Counted from the stretch's first letter, positions 1-8,931 are shown. The stretch: 64,000 nt of DNA from Microvirga arvi (GCF_016892765.1 NZ_JAFEMD010000009.1:1-64000); one strand, 5' to 3'. A program made the numbers and translations. The notes: generated by a model from the sequence alone, not told the origin.

Positions 1-327
1 GACCCAGCGGAGGGGTGTCATACCTCGAGAGAGCTCTCGATCCGCTGCTCACATGCATCCGGGCTTGCGCCGGAACTTGGGCCAGGGCATCATGCCGTGC
101 CTGAAAAGGCAACCCAAAGTGCTGTTCTTGCAGCAAGGGCGGCTATCACTTCCGCCTCAAGCTGTATTGCATTCTTTCTACCTGCTCCCATACCTTGCGT
201 CAAGCACGAAAAACGGGAAATATTCAGGAAGAAAGATTTTTACCTTTTGTTAATCATTTAAATCTGTGCGGAAATGCGAAGATCACAAGCATCCGTATCA
301 TTTTCGGAAAATGAATACTAACGAAGA
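1..327. other. Non-coding stretch downstream of cheR
   Basis: I see no supported gene here. A short plus-strand frame at 53-253 has no recognisable features. The right part (about 220-300) is AT-rich compared with the surrounding genes. A small inverted repeat (CATTTT, loop CGG, AAAATG) at 299-313 lies 15 bases after the cheR stop; it lacks a U-run, so it is at best a weak 3' end structure. Confidence 0.5.
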
Positions 328-1179
328 CTATCGTCCGCCGACGGCAAACTGCTTGGCAGGCCGATCGGGCAGCGTCTTCGTGTACAATCCCCGATAGGCG
401 GAGTTGAGCGTCAAGGCATCCGTGACACCCAGAACGGTCTCGGAGGCGCCCAAGACGAGAGAGCCATCGGCCGCCATCGTGTTCGCGATCCGGCGCAGCA
501 CATCGGCTTTGAGGTTGGGATCGAAATAGATCAACACGTTCCGGCAATAGACGATGTCGAACTGACCCAGGCGGCTGAAATCCTCGATCAGGTTCAAGTA
601 GCGAAAATCGACCATTGAGCGGATCTCGGGCGCGATCTGCCACTGGTCCCCGATCTGCTTGAAGTACTTGACGAGGAAGCGGATCGGCAATCCGCGCTGG
701 ACCTCGAACTGGTTGTAGAAACCCACCTTCGCCTTCTCGAGAACATCGGTCGAGATGTCGGAGGCAACGATGTCGATGTGCCATCCCGGCATGCGGGGGG
801 CCGCTTCCTTGAGCAGCATGGCGAGCGAATATGGCTCCTGGCCGGTCGATGCCGCCGCACACCAGATCCGGAGCCGCCGGTTCGATGCCCGCTCCTTCAG
901 ATATTTCGGGAGAAGGACATCCTGGAACAGATCGAACGGCGCCTTGTCGCGGAAGAAGAAGGTTTCGTTCGTCGTCATCGCCTCGATCGTGGCCTTCTCC
1001 AGCGCGATCGAGCGCCCCGCCCTGATCTCGCGCACGAGATGGGACAGGCTCTCGATCTTGAACCGCGTGCAGACCGAGGAGAGACGGCTTTCGACGAGAT
1101 ACCGTTTGTCCGGCGAAAGCGCCAGACCCGACCGGGCCTTGAGAAAGGTGCGCAGGGCTTCGAATTCCGCCTCGGTCAT
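328..1179 (-). CDS. cheR: Chemotaxis protein methyltransferase CheR
   Basis: CheR transfers methyl groups from S-adenosylmethionine to glutamates on chemoreceptor signalling domains in the cytoplasm. The 283-residue protein has the usual two-part layout: a helical N-terminal domain (about 1-75) ending in the conserved NETFFFRD stretch (71-78), then the methyltransferase fold with the SAM-binding segment around IWCAAASTGQEPYS (105-118) and the family motif YCRNVLIYFD near residue 215. Length is typical. It is the last gene of a cheY-cheB-cheR run and its ATG overlaps the cheB stop by four bases, so translation is probably coupled. No receptor gene is nearby; its substrates must be encoded elsewhere. 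Confidence 0.96.
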   Translation of the reverse strand: MTEAEFEALRTFLKARSGLALSPDKRYLVESRLSSVCTRFKIESLSHLVREIRAGRSIALEKATIEAMTTNETFFFRDKAPFDLFQDVLLPKYLKERASNRRLRIWCAAASTGQEPYSLAMLLKEAAPRMPGWHIDIVASDISTDVLEKAKVGFYNQFEVQRGLPIRFLVKYFKQIGDQWQIAPEIRSMVDFRYLNLIEDFSRLGQFDIVYCRNVLIYFDPNLKADVLRRIANTMAADGSLVLGASETVLGVTDALTLNSAYRGLYTKTLPDRPAKQFAVGGR

Positions 1180-2291
1180 TTGGACGATCCGGTGATGAGG
1201 CCTCTCAGAGATCGGCCGATGGCTTCAAGGGGTAGAACCTCGTGGGCCAGACCGGCCTTCACGACACTTCCCGGCATTCCCCAGACGATGCTCGTGGCTT
1301 CGTCCTGAGCGATGATGGTGGCGCCGGCCTTCGTAAGGTGACGCGCTCCGTGGGTTCCGTCAGATCCCATTCCGGTGAGCACCGTCGCGAGAGCCGAAGC
1401 ACCGAAGACGGCAGCAGCCTCCCGGAACAGCACATCGACGGCGGGACGGCAGAAATTCTCGGCCGGCCCGTCGTTCAGCCGGATGAAGGCTTTTCCGCCG
1501 GAGGTGGTCACGCCCATATGACGCCCGCCGGGCGCGACAAGGATCGTTCCGGGAAGGATGGCGTCACCGTCCTTAGCCTCCCGCGCAGGAACGGAGAGAA
1601 AGGATTGCAGATGCTCGGCAAAGACGGCCGTGAACATCGCAGGCATATGCTGCACGATCAGCACGGGTATCCTTGAGAGAGCCGGCTTCAGATCGAGCAG
1701 GACCCTCTCCACGGCGCGAGGACCTCCGGTGGAGGACCCGATCAGAAGGCATTGCGGCTTCATCGCCGCTGGCCTTGAAGCACCCGGGACAGACGGCGCC
1801 TGCAGGACGGACAGGACCGGCGCGGGCGACCTCAGTGGCCGGACTCTCGCCTCGCCGAGCGCGCGCAGCTTCTCAATGAGGTCACGACGGAAATCGGCGG
1901 CAGCGCCGGCCGCACGGGCACTTTCCGGCTTCGCCAGATAATCCACGGCCCCCAGGGAGAGGCACTTCAGAGAGATTTCGGCATTTCGTTGAGTGAGCGT
2001 CGAGATGACGATGATCTTGCTGGCCGGATGAGCCTTCAGGATCATCGGCAGAGCGGCGAGACCGTCGACCTCCGGCATCTCGAGGTCGAGTAGGATGAGT
2101 TCCGGCTTGGAGCGCTCGGCGGCATCGACCGCCGTCCGTCCGTTGGCAGCGGTCGCGACGATATCGAAGCCTCCAGCTTCGGTGAGCCAGCGCGCGATCA
2201 TCCCGCGGATGACGGCGCTGTCGTCGACAATCATGACGCGTGCCGACCGGCTCTGCGCAGGTCCGGCTTGGGTGACAGAAGCAAACGACAT
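1176..2291 (-). CDS. cheB: Chemotaxis response regulator protein-glutamate methylesterase CheB
   Basis: CheB removes methyl groups from (and can deamidate) chemoreceptors, giving adaptation together with CheR. The protein has 371 residues. An N-terminal receiver (about 17-135) has the acidic pair at D23/D24 and phospho-acceptor D69 in LLDLEMPEVDG. After a proline-rich linker (about 150-178) comes the methylesterase domain with the catalytic triad S187 (SSTGG), H215 (IVQHMP) and D311 (GMGSDGTHG). It lies between cheY (four bases upstream) and cheR (four-base overlap), so the three genes form one unit at the end of the flagellar operon. Phosphorylation would come from CheA, which is encoded about 40 kb away in this window. 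Confidence 0.97.
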   Translation of the reverse strand: MSFASVTQAGPAQSRSARVMIVDDSAVIRGMIARWLTEAGGFDIVATAANGRTAVDAAERSKPELILLDLEMPEVDGLAALPMILKAHPASKIIVISTLTQRNAEISLKCLSLGAVDYLAKPESARAAGAAADFRRDLIEKLRALGEARVRPLRSPAPVLSVLQAPSVPGASRPAAMKPQCLLIGSSTGGPRAVERVLLDLKPALSRIPVLIVQHMPAMFTAVFAEHLQSFLSVPAREAKDGDAILPGTILVAPGGRHMGVTTSGGKAFIRLNDGPAENFCRPAVDVLFREAAAVFGASALATVLTGMGSDGTHGARHLTKAGATIIAQDEATSIVWGMPGSVVKAGLAHEVLPLEAIGRSLRGLITGSSK

Positions 2292-2295
2292 GGCG

Positions 2296-2679
2296 TCACG
2301 CCGGATGGGAAGCTGAGAGAATGCCCAGTTCCTGGAACTTGGCGGCGACGATATCCCTGTCGAACGGCTTCATGATGTACTCGTTCGCTCCGGCATCCAG
2401 GGCACGCGTGATGTACTCCACGTCGTTTTCCGTGGTGCAGAAGACGACCTTCGGAGACTGCCCGTCAGGCATGGCGCGCAAGTTCTTGAGGAAGCTGTAT
2501 CCATCCATGACCGGCATGTTCCAGTCGAGGAGGATCACATCAGGCATCTCCCTCTGGCAGGACTGGAGACCCAGTTCGCCGTTCTCGGCCTCCGCGACAC
2601 GGAAGGCAAGGCTTTCCACGATGTCACGGGAGATCTTTCTGATGACCCGCGAGTCGTCGACGATCAAGCAATAATTCAT
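2296..2679 (-). CDS. cheY: CheY-type single-domain response regulator
   Basis: A 127-residue stand-alone receiver. The acidic pair is D8/D9, the phospho-acceptor is D52 (LLDWNMP), the switch threonine is T83 and the conserved lysine is K104 (YIMKPF). It is encoded directly before cheB and cheR. It is the first of three CheY-like proteins in the window; a second sits in the cheA operon and a third is a stand-alone gene near 53.6 kb. In alphaproteobacteria with several CheY proteins one usually binds the motor and another can act as a phosphate sink; which role this one has cannot be read from sequence. Assignment to the family is secure. Confidence 0.95.
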   Translation of the reverse strand: MNYCLIVDDSRVIRKISRDIVESLAFRVAEAENGELGLQSCQREMPDVILLDWNMPVMDGYSFLKNLRAMPDGQSPKVVFCTTENDVEYITRALDAGANEYIMKPFDRDIVAAKFQELGILSASHPA

Positions 2680-2731
2680 AAAACAAATTCCTGTCTCTCA
2701 GCTATCCGGCTTGAGACATAAAGATTGGAGC

Positions 2732-3181
2732 TTAAGAGCGGATAGCGGACTTATCGACGAAGTTGAAATTCTCGACCAGGATTTCCTTGACGATCTCGGC
2801 TCCCAGTCGCTTGTTGATCTTCTCGCGAACGTTGCTGATCATCCCGTTGACGTTGTATCGGGAGAGCTTCCTGAAATCGAGCGTTTCATCCGCATAGACA
2901 TGCCGGAAGATCTCGTCCTGAATGAAAGCTTCAGGAGGGACCGTGATCTCCCGCAAGGTCTTGGCATCGGCCGTGAAGACCAGGTTCGCGATCACGTATC
3001 CCTGGACGGCTCCTTCAGCAATGACCGGGATGTTCATCGCGGGAAGCTTCTTGTACTGCAATCCTTCGTAGTTTCCCTTATCCTCGACCGGCGCTTTTCC
3101 CACGGTCCACGTGATCGCCGCATAGCACGATGCCAGCGTGACCGCGCAGACCCAGAAGCCCGCCATGACGTTCTTGATCAT
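2732..3181 (-). CDS. FliL-like single-pass membrane protein of the flagellar operon
   Basis: The chosen start (MIKNVMAGFW, 149 residues) overlaps the upstream stop in ATGA; the longer frame up to 3412 overlaps that whole gene and its extra N-terminus is low-complexity shadow. A hydrophobic segment at about 5-25 is followed by a periplasmic-type domain of about 120 residues. Its layout (one TM, a beta-rich part around QGYVIANLVF, then a helix ending in a hydrophobic ILVENFNF strand) resembles FliL, yet a clear fliL exists at 28585-29094. I do not recognise a named family. It sits between a FlgN-like gene and cheY, so a role at the motor or stator is a reasonable inference only. Confidence 0.7.
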   Translation of the reverse strand: MIKNVMAGFWVCAVTLASCYAAITWTVGKAPVEDKGNYEGLQYKKLPAMNIPVIAEGAVQGYVIANLVFTADAKTLREITVPPEAFIQDEIFRHVYADETLDFRKLSRYNVNGMISNVREKINKRLGAEIVKEILVENFNFVDKSAIRS

Positions 3182-3528
3182 GCGCCGTAACCCGTCTTGG
3201 CGATATGGGCCGAATAGGTGCTGTCGGACTCGGCTTTCTGGATCGCATTCGAGATGATGCTCGCAACCTCCTGCACCGCGTGCATGTGGCGGCGCAGGAT
3301 GTCCTGATTGCGCTCGATCTTGCCCTGAAGGTTCTGGAGGCGCTTGGTCCCGTGAGGATCGAGGGCGCTGATCTCGGCTGTGCGCACGATCCGGCTGATC
3401 TCGAGAAGGCACTGGCTCTTGCGGCGGTTGAACTCCTCCAGGTTGGAGAGGTCCCGCGCCATCAGCGCCGACGTCTCCATATCGAGCGTCTCCTCAAGAC
3501 GATCCAGCGATTTCATCAACATGCGCAT
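3178..3528 (-). CDS. FlgN-like flagellar protein (putative export chaperone)
   Basis: A 116-residue, almost entirely helical, charged protein without signal peptide or membrane segment. Long amphipathic helices with the central 'EEFNRRKSQCLLEISRI' pattern resemble FlgN-type chaperones, which hold the hook-filament junction proteins FlgK and FlgL in the cytoplasm before export. Sequence conservation in this family is weak, so the call rests on size, coiled-coil character and position between the rod-binding gene and a membrane protein in the flagellar operon; flgK and flgL lie upstream in the same operon. ATG at 3528 is preferred; a second in-frame ATG follows at 3519. Confidence 0.6.
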   Translation of the reverse strand: MRMLMKSLDRLEETLDMETSALMARDLSNLEEFNRRKSQCLLEISRIVRTAEISALDPHGTKRLQNLQGKIERNQDILRRHMHAVQEVASIISNAIQKAESDSTYSAHIAKTGYGA

Positions 3529-3562
3529 CTTCCTCTGTTCGATTGATCTCTCGGCGCCGGCA

Positions 3563-4066
3563 TCACACCTTGCCGAGCAGGACGTTCACCGGCCGGCCCG
3601 GCACCTGAGGAGCATCAGTGGATGAGCCGGGCTTGCGGGCATTGAACAGCTTCTCGGCGATGCCGATGCCGCCCGCCTTCGAAAGCTGCGCGCCGATCTG
3701 CTCAGCCAGCATGGACTTCCAGATCGAGCCGGCGTTGCCCTTGCCGTAGGTATTCTCGGCGTCCTTGGGGAGCATCGACTCGACGAAGGTCTGCAGAATG
3801 TAGGCTTCGAACTCCTGATGGGCCTGCCGCGCCTTGGCGGAGCCCGTCGATTCCGCATCGTTGCGAAGCGAGTTGCGAAGGGAATAGATGTCGGTGCCGG
3901 ACATCATCAGGGACTTTTCCGAGGCGGCCTTCACCGCATCGTCGAAGCTCGCGCCTTCCACGGGCGAAGCTCCTTCGGTCAGCTTCCGGGATGCGGCCTG
4001 AAGGCGGGCCGGATCGACCGCTCTCGCGACGTCGCTGATAATATCTGAGGGCGGGCTGATCGCCAT
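3563..4066 (-). CDS. Rod-binding (FlgJ N-terminal-like) protein, CheL type
   Basis: This 167-residue protein carries the rod-binding domain found at the N-terminus of enteric FlgJ (residues about 75-145; key stretch HQEFEAYILQTFVESMLPK and later GSIWKSMLAEQIG). It has no muramidase domain, which is the usual arrangement in rhizobia, where the gene is often called cheL. The peptidoglycan-cutting half is probably supplied by the separate lytic transglycosylase at 20931-21557. It is expected to act in the periplasm as rod cap or scaffold; no classical signal peptide is seen, consistent with export through the flagellar apparatus. Neighbours are the FliJ-like gene upstream and the FlgN-like gene downstream. 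Confidence 0.85.
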   Translation of the reverse strand: MAISPPSDIISDVARAVDPARLQAASRKLTEGASPVEGASFDDAVKAASEKSLMMSGTDIYSLRNSLRNDAESTGSAKARQAHQEFEAYILQTFVESMLPKDAENTYGKGNAGSIWKSMLAEQIGAQLSKAGGIGIAEKLFNARKPGSSTDAPQVPGRPVNVLLGKV

Positions 4067-4113
4067 CTGATCACTCTCGTTATCTCTGTTCTAACCTTCC
4101 TACTTCAGCTAGC

Positions 4114-4512
4114 TTACGGGAAGCTTGCGCGGCTGCCCTTCGCAAGCGTCTCGATGATCGAAGCGAGATCCTTCTTTTCCATCTCCCGCCGGTTCTGATC
4201 CTTGAGGTCCAGCAGCATCTTCTCGGCACGCTTGGCCTGCATCGCCTTGTCGAGAGTGACGCTCCTCTGCTTGACCTTGGCTTTCTCGACATGACTCGCC
4301 TGTGTCGACAGAATCTGAAGACGCTTGGCCGCCACATCCACGAACAAACCGTGCAGCGTCTCGTGATCGTTCATCGACTGAATGATCATCTCCTGCGCGG
4401 TCTTCAGGTCCGCTGATTCCCGCTCGAGAAGAGAGAGCCGCAGCTCGGCCTCTCTCTTGAGATGCTCCTGGACCTTCAGGATGCGATCGATCTTGCGGAT
4501 CCGTTGTTTCAT
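4114..4512 (-). CDS. FliJ-like coiled-coil flagellar export protein
   Basis: A 132-residue, highly charged helical protein with heptad-like patterning throughout, directly after fliR. FliJ proteins are short antiparallel coiled coils that form the stalk of the FliI ATPase and ferry empty export chaperones. Length, composition and location fit FliJ, but the family is poorly conserved in rhizobia and no diagnostic motif is visible, so the call is by class rather than by motif. fliI itself is upstream in the same operon (12801-14132). The gene starts six bases after the fliR stop. Confidence 0.65.
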   Translation of the reverse strand: MKQRIRKIDRILKVQEHLKREAELRLSLLERESADLKTAQEMIIQSMNDHETLHGLFVDVAAKRLQILSTQASHVEKAKVKQRSVTLDKAMQAKRAEKMLLDLKDQNRREMEKKDLASIIETLAKGSRASFP

Positions 4513-4518
4513 GAAAGC

Positions 4519-5274
4519 CTATCCGTTCCGAAGCCAGGTGGAGAACGCCTCCATGAAGAGAAGCACGTAATCATGTGCGGCGAAGTACATCACCAGCAAT
4601 CCGCCGAGCATGACGAAGGGCGTTGCCAGAAAGTAGACCGGGATCTGGGGTGCCAGCTTGTTGGTCAGGCCCACCGCAAGGTTGACGATCACCGAGTAGA
4701 CGATGAACGGGCTGCTGATCCTGAGAGCCAGAACGAAGGCGGCGCCAACCTGATCCACCAGCTGCGTCAGGGACAGCCGCATCCCGAACCCCACCCCCAT
4801 CGGCAGCCGGTCATAAGAAGCGACAAGCCCGCGATAGAGCTCCCAATGCAGGTCGGAGAAGAAGAGGATGGCGGTTGCCGCCATCATAATGAAGGACGAG
4901 ATGGGCGGAAGAGGCTCCGATTCATCGATCGGCGTCCCCGGCATGCCGCCGAGGCCCAGCGCCATGGCAACGGCACTCAGCATAGTCTGCAGCGCGAGAA
5001 AGTAGACGCGCCCCAGCAACCCGATGAGCAATCCGGTCAATAGCTCGGACCCGATCGAGACGAGCATCGTCGCAGGCACCTGGGTCGTGACCCCACCGCT
5101 AACCTTGCCTAGCAGAACGGGAGCCAGTGCCAGGCTCGTCGTCAGGGCGATGAAGAGGCGCACCTGCATCGGGATCCGGTTGCTCGAGAAGCCGGGGGCG
5201 ATCAACAGGCAGCCCCCCACCCGGCAGAAGATCAGGAAGATCCCCAGCAGGATCTCGGAGGTGGCCTGCGTCAC
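4519..5274 (-). CDS. fliR: Flagellar export gate protein FliR
   Basis: FliR is one of the three proteins (FliP, FliQ, FliR) that form the core export gate in the inner membrane. I start it at a GTG at 5274 that overlaps the flhA stop (GTGA), giving 251 residues, the usual FliR length; the open frame extends to 5550 but that extension is read out of frame through flhA and is not FliR-like. Six hydrophobic segments are visible, with the family features [13 protein letters not shown] near the N-terminus and [15 protein letters not shown] near the C-terminus. fliQ and flhA precede it in the same operon. Confidence 0.95.
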   Translation of the reverse strand: MTQATSEILLGIFLIFCRVGGCLLIAPGFSSNRIPMQVRLFIALTTSLALAPVLLGKVSGGVTTQVPATMLVSIGSELLTGLLIGLLGRVYFLALQTMLSAVAMALGLGGMPGTPIDESEPLPPISSFIMMAATAILFFSDLHWELYRGLVASYDRLPMGVGFGMRLSLTQLVDQVGAAFVLALRISSPFIVYSVIVNLAVGLTNKLAPQIPVYFLATPFVMLGGLLVMYFAAHDYVLLFMEAFSTWLRNG

Positions 5275-7346
5275 GAGATCGTTCCGAGCGAATTGACCTC
5301 CACGCCGCGGGCGATTTCCAGATGAGACAGGACGGGCAGCGAGGAGAACATGCGCTCGATGATCATGCGCACGTAAGGGCGCGCGTCCGGCGCGGTCACG
5401 ATGGCGAAGCTCTGAACCTGCCCCATCCTGGCCTTGATCGCGTCGGAGGCCTCCGCGCCAAACTGTTCGACGAGGCGCGGGTCGATGTCGAACTCGACGA
5501 CATCGCCCTTGGCATCCCGCTTCAGGCTCTGATGGAAGGCGATGTCCCACTTGTTGCCCAGGCGCAGCACGTTGAGGGCGCCTCCCTCTGCAAGATCGCC
5601 GCAGATCTGCTGGGCGATGCGCACCCGCACATGCTCCACCAGCTGCTCGGCCCGGCGGGCATGAGGCGCGATCTCGGCGATCGCTTCGAGAATGAGGCTG
5701 AGATTGCGCACGGATACCCGCTCGGCCAGAAGAAGCTTCAGGACGGCCTGCAAACCCGAATAGGAGATCTGCGACGGGCAGATATCGTCGAGCAGCCGCT
5801 TGTACTCGGGCTCGAGGCCATCCAGGAGATTGCGGACGTCCTTGTAGGAGAGAAGCTGCGGCAGGTTGTTCCGGATCACCTCGCTCAGGTGTGTGAGCAG
5901 AACCGAAGCCCCGTCGACGGCGGTAAAGCCCTGCCGCTTGATTTCGCTCACATAGACGTCGGAGACCCAGAGCGCCTTCATGCCGAAGGCCGGCTCGCGC
6001 ACCTCGTCGCCGGGAACGTCAGGCACAGGACCGTCTCCGAGCACGACGAGAAGATCGCCGGGCCGGACCTCCTGCGTCGCCACCACGGTCCCATGAATCT
6101 TGATCTGGTAGCTCTTCGGCGGGATCATCAGGCTATCGGACAGCTTCACATCGGGGAGAACGAAGCCGTAATCCTGCGCGAACTTCTTGCGCATCTTGCT
6201 CACGCGATGCGCGAGGTCGCCGTGGGAGCCCGCCAAGTAAGAGGCGAGGTGCTTGCCCAGGCACAGCTCGATCTCCGCGAGCTTGAGGGATTCTTTCACC
6301 GACTCCCGCGACTCCAGCAGGTTCTTCTGCTGCTCTTCCGCCAGCTTGGCCTGAACCTGGGCTTCCTGGTTGGCTCGCTGCTTCGGGATCGAATAGGCGA
6401 TGAAGCCCATGCAGCCGCCGAGCAGCAGGAAGGGGATCATGGGAAGACCCGGCACGATGGCGAACACGAACATGAGGGCCGCGGCCACCATCAGGGCGCG
6501 TGGATAGGCTCCCAACTGATCGAGAACCGCCTGCTGCGCCTGACCGCGCGTGCCGCCTTTCGAGACGAGAAGACCGGCCGCCAGGGAGACGACGAGAGCC
6601 GGGATCTGGCTGACGAGGCCGTCGCCCACCGAGAGCTGCGTGAACACGTCGGCCGCCTTAGACAGAGGCATGCCGTGCCGGGTGACGCCGATGATGATTC
6701 CGCCGAAGATGTTGACCGCGATCGTGATCAGGCTCGCGATGGCCTCGCCGCGGACGAACTTGGAGGCGCCGTCCATGGAGCCGAAGAAGGCGCTTTCCTC
6801 CTCGAGCTCCCGCCGCCGTCTCTGAGCCTCCTTCTCGTCGATCAATCCTGCGGAAAGGTCCGCATCGATGGCCATCTGCTTGCCGGGAATCGCATCAAGC
6901 GTGAAGCGGGCGCCGACCTCCGCGATTCGCGTGGCGCCTTTGGTGATGACCAGGAAGTTGACGGTGATGAGGATGATGAAGACGACGATGCCGATGACGA
7001 AGTCGCCGCTCATCACGAATTGCGAGAAGCCGCTGATCACGTGACCGGCCGCATCGACGCCCTTGTGACCGTCCGAGAGGATCAGCCGGGTTGATGCGAT
7101 GCTCAGCGCAAGCCGCAACAGCGTCGCGATGAGGAGAACTGTGGGAAAGGCAGAGAACTCAAGGGGCTTCTGAATCCACAGGGCCACCATGAGGATCAGA
7201 ACAGAGAGAGCAACCGAAAAGGCAAGCCCCAGGTCGATCGCCATGGGTGGGATCGGCAAAAAGAGAATGGCAAGGATGCCGACCACGGCGCCGGCAAATG
7301 CCAGATCCCTGCCACGGCTCAGCGCTGTAGATTGAACTGCTTCCAT
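5271..7346 (-). CDS. flhA: Flagellar export apparatus protein FlhA
   Basis: FlhA forms the nonameric export gate ring: its N-terminal half spans the inner membrane eight times and its C-terminal cytoplasmic domain docks chaperone-substrate complexes. The 691-residue protein has the full layout: membrane region to about residue 330 and the FHIPEP signature ([19 protein letters not shown], around 140-160), then a soluble domain to the end. Length is normal. It follows fliQ after an unusual 127-base gap that contains a strong GC hairpin (7450-7470), whereas most other genes of the operon are tightly packed. Confidence 0.97.
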   Translation of the reverse strand: MEAVQSTALSRGRDLAFAGAVVGILAILFLPIPPMAIDLGLAFSVALSVLILMVALWIQKPLEFSAFPTVLLIATLLRLALSIASTRLILSDGHKGVDAAGHVISGFSQFVMSGDFVIGIVVFIILITVNFLVITKGATRIAEVGARFTLDAIPGKQMAIDADLSAGLIDEKEAQRRRRELEEESAFFGSMDGASKFVRGEAIASLITIAVNIFGGIIIGVTRHGMPLSKAADVFTQLSVGDGLVSQIPALVVSLAAGLLVSKGGTRGQAQQAVLDQLGAYPRALMVAAALMFVFAIVPGLPMIPFLLLGGCMGFIAYSIPKQRANQEAQVQAKLAEEQQKNLLESRESVKESLKLAEIELCLGKHLASYLAGSHGDLAHRVSKMRKKFAQDYGFVLPDVKLSDSLMIPPKSYQIKIHGTVVATQEVRPGDLLVVLGDGPVPDVPGDEVREPAFGMKALWVSDVYVSEIKRQGFTAVDGASVLLTHLSEVIRNNLPQLLSYKDVRNLLDGLEPEYKRLLDDICPSQISYSGLQAVLKLLLAERVSVRNLSLILEAIAEIAPHARRAEQLVEHVRVRIAQQICGDLAEGGALNVLRLGNKWDIAFHQSLKRDAKGDVVEFDIDPRLVEQFGAEASDAIKARMGQVQSFAIVTAPDARPYVRMIIERMFSSLPVLSHLEIARGVEVNSLGTIS

Positions 7347-7449
7347 ATGCCTGCCAGCTCACCGATTGAACGTTGAACCTGACAGATGCACCATGAAGCT
7401 TGCGCGGAGGTCGCAAACCCCTCCGAGAGCGGGAGGAACTCTTCCCCAA

Positions 7450-7470
7450 GCCCGGCGCGGAGCGCCGGGC
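7450..7470 (-). terminator. Perfect 9-bp GC hairpin between fliQ and flhA
   Basis: The arms GCCCGGCGC and GCGCCGGGC are perfect reverse complements around a three-base loop (GGA on the plus strand). The structure begins three bases after the fliQ stop codon. On the coding (minus) strand it is followed by TTGGGGAAG and not by a U-run, so it is not a classical intrinsic terminator. It may be a partial terminator, a processing site or an mRNA-stabilising structure that sets the ratio of upstream to downstream flagellar genes. Confidence 0.6.
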
Positions 7471-7473
7471 CGC

Positions 7474-7740
7474 TCAGAACCCCGTCACGATCCTGCCGTA
7501 GACGAGTTCGGTGAAGGCGAAGATCTGAGAGCCGACGAACGATCCCGTCACCAGGGTCACGACCAGGATCGCGATGATCTTCGGAATGAACGTGAGGGTG
7601 ACCTCCTGGATCTGGGTCAGGGCCTGAATCAGGGCGATGACAATGCCGATCACCATGGCCGCGGCAACGGCTGGGCCCGCTCCGATGATCACCGTCCAGA
7701 TCGCGGCGCGAACCAGTTCCAGGGCATCAACTTCGTTCAT
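7474..7740 (-). CDS. fliQ: Flagellar export gate protein FliQ
   Basis: FliQ is a small inner-membrane protein of the type III export gate core, assembling with FliP and FliR. The 88-residue sequence has the two expected transmembrane helices (about 15-40 and 52-77) joined by the conserved loop around ALTQIQEVTLTFIPK. Length is exactly that of the family. It begins one base after the flgD stop and is followed by the 7450-7470 hairpin. fliR lies two genes downstream and fliP is in the other flagellar operon at 27790-28533. Confidence 0.96.
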   Translation of the reverse strand: MNEVDALELVRAAIWTVIIGAGPAVAAAMVIGIVIALIQALTQIQEVTLTFIPKIIAILVVTLVTGSFVGSQIFAFTELVYGRIVTGF

Positions 7741-7741
7741 G

Positions 7742-8140
7742 TCAGCTCACCACGATGCCCGGGCCGAGCAGGATCTGGGCACCGCTTGCCAGCTTGGCCA
7801 CGGCTCCCTCATTGGTGATCGTGACCGAATCCACCTTGCCCGAGATCTTGCCGTCTGCCGTCGTCACGGTCCGGCCGATCACGCTGTCGGCCTGGGACAG
7901 GGCGGAGGAGGCGAGCAATGCATCGAGCTTGGCATTGCTTTGAACCGTCTGCTCGACCTGGGAGAAGGTTGCGAGCTGTGCCATGTACTCGGTGGACTTC
8001 ATGGGCTCGGTCGGATCCTGATTCTTCATCTGAGCCATCAGAAGCTTCAGGAAGTTGTTGTAGGTTGCCGTGGCGGTCGACTCGCCCGCGGCGGACGATC
8101 TGCCCTGGACCGAGGATGAAACGGAGGTCACATTCATCAT
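7742..8140 (-). CDS. flgD: Flagellar hook capping / hook assembly protein FlgD
   Basis: FlgD is exported by the flagellar apparatus and caps the growing hook. The 132-residue protein has the conserved N-terminal block (YNNFLKLLMAQMKNQDPTEPM, with STEYMAQLATFSQVEQ just after), which is diagnostic for the family. It is shorter than enteric FlgD because the C-terminal Tudor/fibronectin-like part is reduced; short FlgD proteins are usual in rhizobia. Two adjacent ATG codons (8140 and 8137) are possible starts, with a GGGAG ribosome site just upstream. It lies between flbT and fliQ. Confidence 0.93.
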   Translation of the reverse strand: MMNVTSVSSSVQGRSSAAGESTATATYNNFLKLLMAQMKNQDPTEPMKSTEYMAQLATFSQVEQTVQSNAKLDALLASSALSQADSVIGRTVTTADGKISGKVDSVTITNEGAVAKLASGAQILLGPGIVVS

Positions 8141-8151
8141 AAAACTCCCGG

Positions 8152-8571
8152 TCAGGCGGCCTGGACCGCGGCGGCGGTGGCCGGCGCGACGGAACGTACG
8201 TCAGGCTCGAACATCGTTCTGATGACCTTCAGGGCGTCGAAGATCCGATCCGCCTCCACCAGCTCACCGGCCCTGCGAAGGGTATCCTTCGTCGGCTCGT
8301 CATTCGTGACCAGCATGAGCGAGTCGTAGAGCTTACGGAAAGCACCCATGACCTTGCCCGCATCCTGGGGGTTGATCAGGATGGATTGGGCGACGAAGTA
8401 GAGCTGGCGCATCGGGGTCGTCGCCTCTGTGACCTGAAGCACGTGGCTTTCAAGGAGGAAGCGCGCCTCGTTCAGAAGGCTCAGAGTCACCTTCTGGCTG
8501 ACCGTCAGAACAGCCCCGTTGATGAAAATCCGCTCGCCAGCCTTGAGGGAGAACCGCATCTTGGCTTTCAT
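8152..8571 (-). CDS. flbT: Flagellin synthesis repressor FlbT
   Basis: FlbT is an alphaproteobacterial post-transcriptional regulator that binds the 5' leader of flagellin mRNA; in Caulobacter it delays flagellin synthesis until the hook is finished. The 139-residue protein starts with the family N-terminus (FSLKAGERIFINGAVL) and keeps the helical part around ARFLLESHVL. It is translationally coupled to flaF by a four-base overlap, the standard flaF-flbT pair. No flagellin gene is present in the window, so the target mRNA must lie elsewhere in the genome. Confidence 0.95.
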   Translation of the reverse strand: MKAKMRFSLKAGERIFINGAVLTVSQKVTLSLLNEARFLLESHVLQVTEATTPMRQLYFVAQSILINPQDAGKVMGAFRKLYDSLMLVTNDEPTKDTLRRAGELVEADRIFDALKVIRTMFEPDVRSVAPATAAAVQAA

Positions 8572-8915
8572 TTCAGGCCCTCCTGGATCATGGCATTGAT
8601 ATCGATCAGAGCTTCGAGATTGTTGTGCTCACCCCTGACGACCCGGTCCGACTCGCGCATGACCCAGAGCCCGATGGAGATGAGCTGTCCCTTCAGTTTG
8701 TCGGGAAGGCCGTTGTCCGGATGGCCGAGATCCTTGATGAGGAAGGTCCACAGCCGCTGGACGAAGACGATGGCCTCGAGCATCTCCTGAGACTGCGACG
8801 GCTTGCCGTCCGCAGCCTTCATCATCTTGATCGCACGGTCGAAAAGATCGTACTCGCGGTAGCGGCAGTCCCTGGAGGAGTCCTCGATAACTTCGGCGTA
8901 AGAGAAACGATACAT
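8568..8915 (-). CDS. flaF: Flagellar biosynthesis regulator FlaF
   Basis: FlaF works with FlbT in alphaproteobacteria to control flagellin production or secretion. The 115-residue protein shows the family pattern: an N-terminal YAEV segment, the central LEAIVFVQRLWTFLIKDL helix and the C-terminal LIDINAMIQEGL stretch. Length is typical. The gene follows flgL by 16 bases and overlaps flbT by four bases, so hook-junction and flagellin-control genes are expressed together. Confidence 0.94.
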   Translation of the reverse strand: MYRFSYAEVIEDSSRDCRYREYDLFDRAIKMMKAADGKPSQSQEMLEAIVFVQRLWTFLIKDLGHPDNGLPDKLKGQLISIGLWVMRESDRVVRGEHNNLEALIDINAMIQEGLK

Positions 8916-8931
8916 TACTGGAATCCCACCC

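Noticed and set aside
2732..3412. Long version (226 residues) of the FliL-like protein
   Set aside because: The extra 77 residues overlap the FlgN-like gene in another frame and are low-complexity; the ATG at 3181 forms an ATGA overlap and starts directly before the membrane helix.
5322..7094. Plus-strand open frame of 590 codons opposite flhA
   Set aside because: Antisense shadow of flhA; composition dominated by His, Arg, Asp and Glu with no family resemblance.
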